In this document: positions 36,964 to 43,593 of the stretch, in pieces
Position numbering within the stretch: position 1 is the first letter of the stretch
Layout of the letters: the number at the start of each line of letters is the position of its first letter
From: Thermodesulfobacteriota bacterium
GTDB taxonomy: Bacteria > Desulfobacterota > WTBG01 > CAIYCZ01 > CAIRTM01
Length of the DNA stretch: 43,593 nt
NCBI GenBank assembly: GCA_028278025.1
Contig: JANQFE010000086.1
Location: 1 to 43,593 of the forward strand
Direction: 5' to 3'
Program-made: the position numbers and the translations under genes
Notes under the pieces: model-generated
The model's database searches: none
What the model was told of the DNA's origin: nothing
Seen by the model: the letters and a program-made list of their open reading frames with translations, nothing else

Positions 36964-37869
36964 ATGGAAGAAAAAAAAGATTTTAAATCCGGGTATGTCG
37001 CCGTTGTCGGATTTCCCAATGTCGGCAAGTCCACCCTCATAAACAGGCTTGTCGGTGCAAAGCTTGCTATCGTTACCCCCAAGCCGCAGACAACCCGGGA
37101 GACCATCCGCGGTATCTTTACCACAGACACAGCTCAGATAATATTTCTTGATACTGCCGGGCTGCACCGTCCTAAAGATCAACTGGGCGAATTTATGCTT
37201 CAGGCAACCCGGGCGACCCTCCAGGAAGCAGATATTATTTATATAATGGTTGAGCCGGCCAAGCCCCGACCCCATGAAATAGATTTAATCCGGCAGGTAA
37301 AAAATGTGCAGAAAACGACTTTTCTTATAATTAACAAGGTTGATCGGGTAAAGAAGGATATGTTGCTACCGCTGATAGACACGTATAAAGATATTATGCC
37401 ATTTGACGAGATTGTACCTGTTTCTGCCCAGGAAGGCGACAATATTGACCGGCTGATTGAGGCAACCGTTGATTATTTACCCGCGGCTCCGGCTTACTAT
37501 CCTGAGGACATTCTTTCCGACCAGATCGAGCGGGGGTTTATCTCCGAGTTCATTCGTGAGAAAGTGTATCTTAACACCAAGGATGAAATACCCTATAGCA
37601 GTGCAGTTATTATTGACGATATGGAGGAACGCACAGGAGGGGGGGCCTATATTGCGGCAACTATCTTTGTGGAAAAAGATTCTCAAAAAGGCATCGTTAT
37701 CGGTAAAGGCGGTAAAATGATCAAAAGGATCGGGGAACAGGCCCGCCGTGAAATTGAAAAGTTTCTCGGATATAGCGTATACCTTGATATGCACGTAAAG
37801 GTTGAAAAAAAATGGCGTGACAATAAAGGATCTTTAAAAAAACTCGGGTATGCAAAAGGAGAACACTAA
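36964..37869 (+). CDS. era: GTPase Era
   Basis: This 301-residue protein is full length. The G1 loop (GFPNVGKST), G3 (DTAGL) and G4 (NKVD) lie in the first 130 residues, and a C-terminal KH domain with GIVIGKGGKMIKRIG follows. Era binds the 3' end of 16S rRNA and assists 30S subunit assembly. No strong ribosome site precedes the ATG, so coupling to the upstream phosphatase is possible. Confidence 0.97.
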   Translation: MEEKKDFKSGYVAVVGFPNVGKSTLINRLVGAKLAIVTPKPQTTRETIRGIFTTDTAQIIFLDTAGLHRPKDQLGEFMLQATRATLQEADIIYIMVEPAKPRPHEIDLIRQVKNVQKTTFLIINKVDRVKKDMLLPLIDTYKDIMPFDEIVPVSAQEGDNIDRLIEATVDYLPAAPAYYPEDILSDQIERGFISEFIREKVYLNTKDEIPYSSAVIIDDMEERTGGGAYIAATIFVEKDSQKGIVIGKGGKMIKRIGEQARREIEKFLGYSVYLDMHVKVEKKWRDNKGSLKKLGYAKGEH

Positions 37870-37879
37870 ACAGTTTCAG

Positions 37880-38074
37880 TTAAATTTCTAAACCCACCCC
37901 CTTGGCAGTGGGCTGGAAAGGCTCTACCGATCCGGGGAGAAAGAAAGCATATACACCATATTGATCTACCAACCGCAGGCCGGCGCCGACAGTCGCAGAT
38001 ATTCTAAGCGAACGACCTGTCCGTCTTGAAAATATAATCTCTTTAACGATATCAAAACAATTACGCTTGGGAAA
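37880..38074 (-). pseudogene. C-terminal remnant of an outer-membrane-like protein
   Basis: On the - strand 64 codons in frame run between a stop (38077-38075) and TAA (37882-37880) with no start codon. The product contains RISATVGAGLRLVDQYG, then GVYAFFLPG and ends KGVGLEI. Alternating hydrophobic and polar residues with Gly and Tyr look like the last strands of a beta-barrel. I cannot name the family. It lies 10 bp past the era stop, convergent with it. Probably a decayed gene; a chance frame cannot be excluded. Confidence 0.35.
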
Positions 38075-38134
38075 TTACAAGGCTTATTGCATCAATTTTG
38101 TATTATGCCTCTTTGCCTGAAAGGCCACAGTTGG

Positions 38135-38164
38135 TTTTTCTCCCGCATTGTCGCGGGAGAAAAA
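38135..38164. repeat. Perfect 12-bp inverted repeat with T-tract on the 5' arm
   Basis: TTTTTCTCCCGC (38135-38146) and GCGGGAGAAAAA (38153-38164) are perfectly complementary around a 6-nt loop. The T residues lie inside the 5' arm, not after the stem, on both strands, so this is not a standard terminator. The surrounding 38078-38437 has no recognisable gene. Confidence 0.7.
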
Positions 38165-38437
38165 AGTCCGCGACCGTCCGTGTGATTCTGCGATTAGTTA
38201 ATATTACAATCCAATGCCCTATGAGAGCGGATAACTACTTCAAACATACCTGAATTACTCATGCTTTTTTCTTATAGCGGTATTATACCCACCTTTTCTA
38301 AAATAATATATAAAATCATACTTTTCGGCGATTTTCTTGCATAATCAGCTGTTCTATAATGGTCATAGAAAGAAGCGGTACCAATAGTAAACACATGGAC
38401 TTGACAGGTAAAAAGTTGCCTGAAGGAGGGTATAAAA

Positions 38438-38581
38438 ATGAAGAAAATTAGTAAAAATACTATTGAAGAAATTACTAAGGCATTAGATGTTACTGATGAG
38501 TTTATTGGCAGGATGGGCAGTATTGATATTGAGATTTTTGAGAGCTGTGAGAAAAGCAAAGAGTTGGGGTTGCAGTTCTAG
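38438..38581 (+). CDS. 47-residue ORF, unrecognised
   Basis: The ORF has ATG at 38438 with GGAGGG at 38425-38430 and ends at TAG 38581. The product is acidic, probably helical, and has a single Cys (ESCEKSKELG near the end). A strong terminator 52 bp downstream ends its transcript, and no gene is close on either side, so it looks like a stand-alone unit. It could be a small regulator, an antitoxin or a modified-peptide precursor; none can be shown. Confidence 0.5.
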   Translation: MKKISKNTIEEITKALDVTDEFIGRMGSIDIEIFESCEKSKELGLQF

Positions 38582-38632
38582 CAGGTAAGAAACGCTGGTC
38601 TTTTATCTTTAAACATTTGCTAAAACTTCTGC

Positions 38633-38677
38633 AACCACCATACGCGGGATTCTTTCATTAACGCGTGTGGTGGTTTT
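38633..38677 (+). terminator. Rho-independent terminator after the 47-residue ORF
   Basis: AACCACCA (38633-38640) with ACGCG (38642-38646) pairs with CGCGT (38662-38666) and TGGTGGTT (38668-38675). TTTT follows from 38674. This is the strongest stem in the accessory region. Confidence 0.65.
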
Positions 38678-38809
38678 GTAATTGTTGTTTCCCCACCTCT
38701 TGAAACAATCTGCTGACATATTTGTAGAATATACTTTCAATAAACACCTGTTAACCGGCAGAAACGCGAATCATAGCAGATGAACCTTTAATCCTCCTCT
38801 CAAGTATTC

Positions 38810-38857
38810 TGGTGTGAATACCTCTGTGCCTCGCAAATCCCGGTGAGAGATTGTCTG
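38810..38857 (+). repeat. Degenerate direct repeat, copy 1
   Basis: TGGTGTGAAT is followed after exactly 30 bp by ATTGTCTG. Copy 2 lies at 39261-39308 with the same 30-bp spacing and partly matching spacer (GTGARAG before the second block). Confidence 0.5.
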
Positions 38858-39062
38858 CAAACAATCTTTTTTAGATCTCAAATTCCACATTTGTAATATC
38901 AAGCAGTCAATATCATTTTTTTTTTATTTTTTCTGCTTTAACGTGGTAATAAAAAATTGTTTAAAAACATCTACCAAAAAAACCACTACTCTTTCAAAAA
39001 AAATAAAAAACATACTATCTGTTTCCAGCATACAGTAGTTGCGGTATGGAAAAACGAAAGGC

Positions 39063-39104
39063 ATACACCAATCACTGTATGCAAAAATACAGTGATTGGT
39101 GTAT
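39063..39104. repeat. Perfect 18-bp inverted repeat, 6-nt loop
   Basis: ATACACCAATCACTGTAT (39063-39080) and its exact complement (39087-39104) flank GCAAAA. No T-tract follows on the + strand; on the - strand GCCTTTCGTTTTT follows. It could be a terminator on the - strand, a small mobile-element remnant or a protein-binding site. Confidence 0.75.
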
Positions 39105-39260
39105 TGACATGTGCTTTCAATTATTCTACTAGCATTAATATTAAAGTCGCATTTTCAATTATAAGGAGGGAAGCATCTCTTTAAAAGAGGGTAAAGCATC
39201 TTCTTTATTTTTCCCATAGGTAAATTATTAAACAAAAAAATATTTGGCAAGTAAACACTT

Positions 39261-39308
39261 TGGTGTGAATGCCGGCGAGTTTTTGAGAACTCTGTGAAAG
39301 ATTGTCTG
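39261..39308 (+). repeat. Degenerate direct repeat, copy 2
   Basis: TGGTGTGAAT (39261-39270), 30 bp, then ATTGTCTG (39301-39308), matching copy 1 at 38810-38857 with identical spacing. Confidence 0.5.
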
Positions 39309-39638
39309 TAAAATTTATTTTTGTATTGCAATAGTAACTTTGTTTTTCCGTCTCCAGGTCAATAAGTGAAACTGCTCAGACAAGAATGAGCAACAGTGCG
39401 GATAGCGTTATGTAATTTTGGTGTGTTATGTGAAAGATGAAAAACGTATAAAATTTTAAAAAACTAAAAATACTTAAGGGGCAAACCGTTAATCTAAACA
39501 TTTTCTTAATGCCCTTGACTGCGGGTTTGGTTTAGGAAAAGCAATTGATGCCTCTAGGTTAGCGTAACGGCAATGAAATTTTTTCCTAAAGCAATTGCTT
39601 TAAATGTTTTAGCAATTCATAAAACGAAAGGAGGGAAT

Positions 39639-41432
39639 ATGGCATTTGGTGCTGCTGAGATCATCATGTTTGGGATCCAGGCTGGTGCCCGGCTTTATGG
39701 TCAGTCCCGTCAGGCTTATGTGGAAAAAACGCGTGAACGCGAGCTCGTGATACCTTTGCCGGGACTTAGGCATAACAAGACGGTCACGCAGGCGTTTGCT
39801 TATTTCAAAGACAACATACAAGGTAAACGTAAAGTAGCTGAATCGGCTCGTCTATCAGAGCTGCATGACATGGCCAAGGCAGGCGCTGAGACTTTCAAGC
39901 TGGAACATCCTGCTGAGGCAAAAGAATATGTAGAACTATACGAGTTTTACCTCTATGGTGATGAGGGGTCACTGGTAGATGATAAATTTCTACTTTCGGA
40001 AATTATCGCACTCAATACTGTCGCTCAATGGCGTCGTGGAGAGACTCCCCACCCTACAGCGATACGCCGGATCGCAGGCACAATGACAGAGATTGGCATT
40101 GACTATTTCACAAGTGGCCCAGGATCGGGTAAGCTTGCCGGGAACTCGCCAACCAAGTTATTGCTGAACGAAGTACTGAGGGCACTGGATGATCACTCAT
40201 TTGTATCCGAGGGGCTTGAGGGTACCATTGAAAAAGTTTTTATCGCCACCCTGGACGTCATCGAGGAAAATCCGGCAATTGTCTCAGGTGATCCCAAGAT
40301 GCAAAAGTTTGTGTCCGGAGTTGCCGGGGGTGTGATAGAGGATATCCAGAAAAGGATCGACAAGCTTCCTGGGAACCAAAGGCTGTTTGCTGCGGACCGC
40401 TTTGCCGAGGTTGCTCGTGCAGTTTTTAGCAGCGTGATCCGTAACGGAGCGGATACGGTGCTTCAAAACCCAGAGACTTTCCTTGGAACCAAAGCTGGAG
40501 GAGAATCGGCGATGGCTTCCAAGTTGGGAAAGATTATCCTCGATGCTGTGCTACCGGAAGATAGCACAGGAATAAACCTTGCTGCGATTGCCACAGGAGA
40601 GACTCTCGACAAGCTTGTTAGAGGTGCCTTCGTTGTCCTCTCCGAGCATCCTGATCTAATGGGGATTAACAATCCAGGGATTGAAAAAATCGTCAAAGAG
40701 ATTGTAACAAAGCTTGCAAGTCAGACTGAAAAAATTGGTCCAGATCTTTTCCCGGATATTGCACGCCTTGTACTGGAAAAGACTGCGGCAAACTTGGAAC
40801 TTTTCTGGACACCAGATGGTGCAGGGCAGAATCTTGCCGTAACAGCTGTCAGGTCGCTTCTCAATGAGTTGGCGCGTGAGCCAGAAGAGGGGAATTGGGA
40901 ACTAAGACTGTCAAAGTCTCAAGTCTTGAACGTTGTTGAAGCCGTATTAGATGATCTGGCAGATAATCCAGCGTTCGTAACACGTATAGTAACCGACAAG
41001 CCAGCCATCGAGGCTGCTATAGCTGCAATTCTTGCTGGTTTTGCGTGCAATGAGTTGGACAATCTTTCGATGGATACCGCCACCAAGATTGCGATTCGCG
41101 GCTTGAAGGCAGCCAGCGAACGTTGGGAGATGCTGGAAAATCTGCAAGGAGGAGAGGGTGCAGGCAGGATGACACTGGCCTATGTGATCGATACCATTTT
41201 AGAAGATTTAACCAATGGAGATGAGAAGGCAATCTGGCGGATGACTCAGGCCCATGTACTTGTGGCAATCTTCGATATCGTATTCACCCTGCTGACCGAT
41301 TACGGTATTACCGAAAACTCGCTTAACAAACTGAGCACAGCGATTCGGGAAGCCCAGGATAATCTTGAGGTGTCAAGTCGTTTCTCGATTGATGCCTTCG
41401 CAAGTGACTTAGAAAGCAGGTTAGCAGCCTAA
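39639..41432 (+). CDS. Helical-repeat protein with alternating two-module repeat, unknown
   Basis: This reads as 597 residues from ATG 39639, chosen because GAAAGGAGGG ends 2 nt upstream; the frame from 39573 adds 22 residues without a ribosome site. After an amphipathic start (about 1-22) and helical region, two modules alternate. Module B (about 141-185, 254-305, 370-413, 476-524) is a helix pair around a Gly-rich turn. Module A (about 196-236, 322-361, 427-468, 537-571) has an xNPxxV-like turn, as in EENPAIVSG and ADNPAFVTR. This suggests a solenoid. There is no signal peptide, enzyme motif or recognised family. A lipoprotein gene follows after 13 bp. Confidence 0.78.
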   Translation: MAFGAAEIIMFGIQAGARLYGQSRQAYVEKTRERELVIPLPGLRHNKTVTQAFAYFKDNIQGKRKVAESARLSELHDMAKAGAETFKLEHPAEAKEYVELYEFYLYGDEGSLVDDKFLLSEIIALNTVAQWRRGETPHPTAIRRIAGTMTEIGIDYFTSGPGSGKLAGNSPTKLLLNEVLRALDDHSFVSEGLEGTIEKVFIATLDVIEENPAIVSGDPKMQKFVSGVAGGVIEDIQKRIDKLPGNQRLFAADRFAEVARAVFSSVIRNGADTVLQNPETFLGTKAGGESAMASKLGKIILDAVLPEDSTGINLAAIATGETLDKLVRGAFVVLSEHPDLMGINNPGIEKIVKEIVTKLASQTEKIGPDLFPDIARLVLEKTAANLELFWTPDGAGQNLAVTAVRSLLNELAREPEEGNWELRLSKSQVLNVVEAVLDDLADNPAFVTRIVTDKPAIEAAIAAILAGFACNELDNLSMDTATKIAIRGLKAASERWEMLENLQGGEGAGRMTLAYVIDTILEDLTNGDEKAIWRMTQAHVLVAIFDIVFTLLTDYGITENSLNKLSTAIREAQDNLEVSSRFSIDAFASDLESRLAA

Positions 41433-41445
41433 AAGGAGGAAAAAA

Positions 41446-42282
41446 ATGAGCAAATACCTAGTAAAAATACTGAAGACAGTACTGGTTTTTACGATTCTAC
41501 TGATGGGCTGTGCGCAGTATGCGCATCAGGTCCGTGATGCACAGGACCTCTTCTCACACGGTGCGAGACTTGATCTTGCGTGGAAGTTCAATAAGGATAT
41601 GCCTGTGGTCGACGATACACTGCAGGAATCGCACCTGTACTATGCACTCGCAGTCGGAACAGTCAACGAGGCTATCCGAGATGGGGAGACGGATCTTAGA
41701 CAGGACAGTCTGTACGGTACCGCATTGACAATAAAAGCCCTATCGCTGTGGCGTCTACGTGATACGGCTGCGTCACAAAAGGTCGCTAACGAGGTGATTG
41801 CCCTTGCTGCTAAAAATTCTGATACTGACAAAGTTTGGCCCCGTGATCTCGGGATTTGTAAATCTCTACCGATTCTCTTTAAGATCGATGCCCTTGCTGA
41901 GCAAGCTAAGAAGTTTGCAGCGGAAGAACCGAAGAAGAAATCAGAGAAGACAATAGACAATATTATAGCAAACGCCAAACAGACAAAAAAGGACCTTGAT
42001 GGAATAGTTAACGACCATATCCTGCAGGGCCACCCATTACAATTATTTTTGGCAAAAATCCGCTGTGAGATATCAATAGTTCTTCGAGAGGCAGCAGCAG
42101 CGACCGCAGTTTTGCCGTGCAACGGGGCGCAAAATTACTATAAAGAATATAATGATTTCATGAAACATTCCCTTCAACATTTAAAAAATGTTGCTGTAAC
42201 TCATCATCTCGATGATGTAGTTAAAGCACAGGCTGAAAAGTCTCATACCTATTACAGTGGCATCCTTAAGAAATTGCCCTGA
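41446..42282 (+). CDS. Putative lipoprotein with TPR-like helices
   Basis: This 278-residue protein has a signal segment ending in a lipobox LLMGC (lipidated Cys22). The mature part is all helical, with paired helices around 60-125 that resemble tetratricopeptide repeats, then a Lys/Glu-rich region (about 155-190). AAAGGAGG precedes the ATG. It shares a transcript with the repeat protein upstream. The partner set suggests a membrane-attached assembly, but no function can be assigned. Confidence 0.75.
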   Translation: MSKYLVKILKTVLVFTILLMGCAQYAHQVRDAQDLFSHGARLDLAWKFNKDMPVVDDTLQESHLYYALAVGTVNEAIRDGETDLRQDSLYGTALTIKALSLWRLRDTAASQKVANEVIALAAKNSDTDKVWPRDLGICKSLPILFKIDALAEQAKKFAAEEPKKKSEKTIDNIIANAKQTKKDLDGIVNDHILQGHPLQLFLAKIRCEISIVLREAAAATAVLPCNGAQNYYKEYNDFMKHSLQHLKNVAVTHHLDDVVKAQAEKSHTYYSGILKKLP

Positions 42283-42383
42283 GGGGGTGATATTGGATGA
42301 AATTACGAAATTTAGGGTGAACAAGGTTATGCCTTGAAGTTAATCTTCAAATATCCACTAAGGGCAAGAATTAGGAGGAATTT

Positions 42384-43178
42384 ATGAGTAGTTTTGATTT
42401 TGATAGTAATACCCAGAAATTTAGTAAAAAAAATGCATTTGCTATGGCTCAAGCTGCAAAACTGGCCTACGGTGAGAAAGCTCATATACGAAAAAAAGTA
42501 TTAAATATTTGGAAATTTAATAAATGTCAATTTTTTGATTCTATTGATGGAACACAGGCTTTTGCGGCGTGCAATAATAAACTAGTCATTTTGTCCTTTC
42601 GGGGTACAGAACCAAACAAAATTAAAGATTGGATTACGGATATTAACTTTGATCTTGTTAATGGTCCGTTAAACGGTATGGTGCATGAAGGTTTTTATAC
42701 AGCTTTGAGCAATGTATGGAAAAGCATTGAAATTGTAATTGAATCAATGAGCAACTCCTGGACAAAACCAATATGGGTTACCGGTCACAGCTTAGGCGCA
42801 GCATTGGCAACTTTAGCAGTAGCACTACTGATTGAAAAGGAACGGCCTGTCAAAGGGTTGTATACCTTTGGACAGCCTCGAACAGGGAATAATGATTTTG
42901 CCAGAAATTTTAATTTTGAATTTAAACCTTTTGCATTCAGGTTTGTAAATAACAACGATATTGTTACACGTGTTCCAACACGGGAAATGGATTACAGTCA
43001 TATTGGAACTTTTAAATATTTCACAAGCAATCAAAAGTTAGTTAGTGACATCAACTACTGGAACCGGCTTCTTGATCGAGTTCAAGGGAGAATTAAAAAT
43101 ATACTTAAGTGGACACCGGATGGAATTGGCGATCATGATATGAGTAACTATGTCGGGCTGATTAAAAATATTTTATAA
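42384..43178 (+). CDS. Class 3 lipase-like alpha/beta-hydrolase
   Basis: This 264-residue protein has the class 3 lipase (Lipase_3) layout: oxyanion region SFRGTEP (71-77), nucleophile elbow GHSLGAA with Ser136, Asp192 in NNNDIVTRVP and His251 in GDHDM, a complete triad. The family cleaves triglycerides or phospholipids. It has no signal peptide, so it may act inside the cell or be released by another route. AGGAGGAA precedes the ATG. It follows the lipoprotein after 101 bp, and its base composition is richer in AT than its neighbours. Confidence 0.88.
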   Translation: MSSFDFDSNTQKFSKKNAFAMAQAAKLAYGEKAHIRKKVLNIWKFNKCQFFDSIDGTQAFAACNNKLVILSFRGTEPNKIKDWITDINFDLVNGPLNGMVHEGFYTALSNVWKSIEIVIESMSNSWTKPIWVTGHSLGAALATLAVALLIEKERPVKGLYTFGQPRTGNNDFARNFNFEFKPFAFRFVNNNDIVTRVPTREMDYSHIGTFKYFTSNQKLVSDINYWNRLLDRVQGRIKNILKWTPDGIGDHDMSNYVGLIKNIL

Positions 43179-43324
43179 TAATTGGAATTGTTAACTCATA
43201 TCAACATTAACAAGGTGCTATCACTATTTAATTCCAAGGGCACAAGGAGAGTCTGTGCCTTTAGTCAACGGTAGTCCCACAGGGGAGAATAAAAACTAAA
43301 GTATTGTTTGAATAGCGACTCCAA

Positions 43325-43579
43325 ATGTTTCGTGTCAAAACAAATATGAATAATATGAAATTTTACAATTTATTTTCCAATATAAAAAATATTATTTATT
43401 ATTTTGTTTTTGTTTGTGGAATATTTATATTTTTTTCACCATTAGTAGAAATTTCAAGAAATAAAATTATAAAATTTATTGATGGAAATGAAAGAAGATT
43501 ATGTCAAAAGTTCTATGAAAAACAGGATATTGAAATGAAACAGCAAAGGATAGGAGCGCAGGCTGATCCTGTATTGTAG
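43325..43579 (+). CDS. Small single-pass membrane protein, uncertain
   Basis: This 84-residue frame has one hydrophobic segment (about 24-43) and a charged tail ending QADPVL. Its codons are very AT-rich and no ribosome site is clear; ATG 43346 is an alternative start. It may be a real accessory gene or a chance frame. Nothing links it to a family. Confidence 0.35.
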   Translation: MFRVKTNMNNMKFYNLFSNIKNIIYYFVFVCGIFIFFSPLVEISRNKIIKFIDGNERRLCQKFYEKQDIEMKQQRIGAQADPVL

Positions 43580-43593
43580 TAGAAGACATTTCG

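Larger units (their letters stand above)
38678..39638. other. AT-rich gene-free stretch with several repeats
   Basis: No convincing gene is seen in about 960 bp. The stretch holds two copies of a degenerate direct repeat, a perfect 18-bp inverted repeat, AAGGGGCA (39477-39484) nearly complementary to TGCCCTT (39508-39514), and a perfect 14-bp palindrome AAAGCAATTGCTTT (39588-39601) just before the 39639 gene. The palindrome may be an operator. The reading frame at 38957-39184 has composition unlike a protein and no ribosome site. Confidence 0.55.

Noticed and set aside
38957..39184. 75-residue + strand reading frame
   Set aside because: It spans the perfect inverted repeat, lacks a ribosome site, and its Lys/Asn/His-rich composition reflects AT-rich DNA.

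Overview
The window looks like chromosomal DNA of a Gram-negative, double-membraned bacterium: it carries a complete TonB energising system, a TonB-dependent outer-membrane receptor, two outer-membrane porins and several lipoproteins. The TonB genes follow the DUF3450-TtpC-ExbB-ExbD-TonB-TPR order known from the Vibrio TonB2 cluster. Secreted proteins with Asp-rich linkers, and GltX and GlnS side by side, suggest Desulfobacterota (former Deltaproteobacteria) or a neighbouring phylum. That placement is inference.

Positions 1-22,900 read as one phosphate-acquisition region on the + strand: the TonB2-type motor (285-5366), a receptor (5478-8351), a secreted beta-helix-like protein with an Asp-rich linker (8458-10227), a lipoprotein, a small secreted protein, phoB-phoR, two paralogous porins flanking a small secreted protein, then pstS-pstC-pstA-pstB-phoU. 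Three intergenic regions (upstream of the TonB operon, upstream of 16110 and upstream of pstS) carry arrays of TTAAC repeated every 11 bp, the layout of PHO boxes. The simplest reading is that PhoB controls outer-membrane, energising and inner-membrane steps together. A structured RNA leader or small RNA lies between phoR and the first porin.

Positions 22,900-38,000 are mostly housekeeping. On the - strand are mntP, groEL-groES (heat-shock-like promoter, no CIRCE), a Nudix hydrolase, an exported unknown, a TrkA-C-like gene remnant next to a large inverted repeat, an unidentified protein, a PHP-type hydrolase overlapping a squalene/phytoene synthase-like gene, and gltX. On the + strand is a tight set: Cys-cluster protein, metallo-beta-lactamase-fold hydrolase, glnS, a tyrosine/dual-specificity phosphatase and era.

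Positions 38,000-43,593 are AT-rich, gene-poor accessory DNA: a remnant of an outer-membrane-like protein, a 47-residue ORF with its own terminator, a perfect 18-bp inverted repeat, a degenerate direct repeat, then a three-gene set. That set encodes an unrecognised helical-repeat protein with a two-module alternating repeat, a lipoprotein and a class 3 lipase; it is the best candidate here for an undescribed system. No tRNA, rRNA, CRISPR array or transposase was seen.
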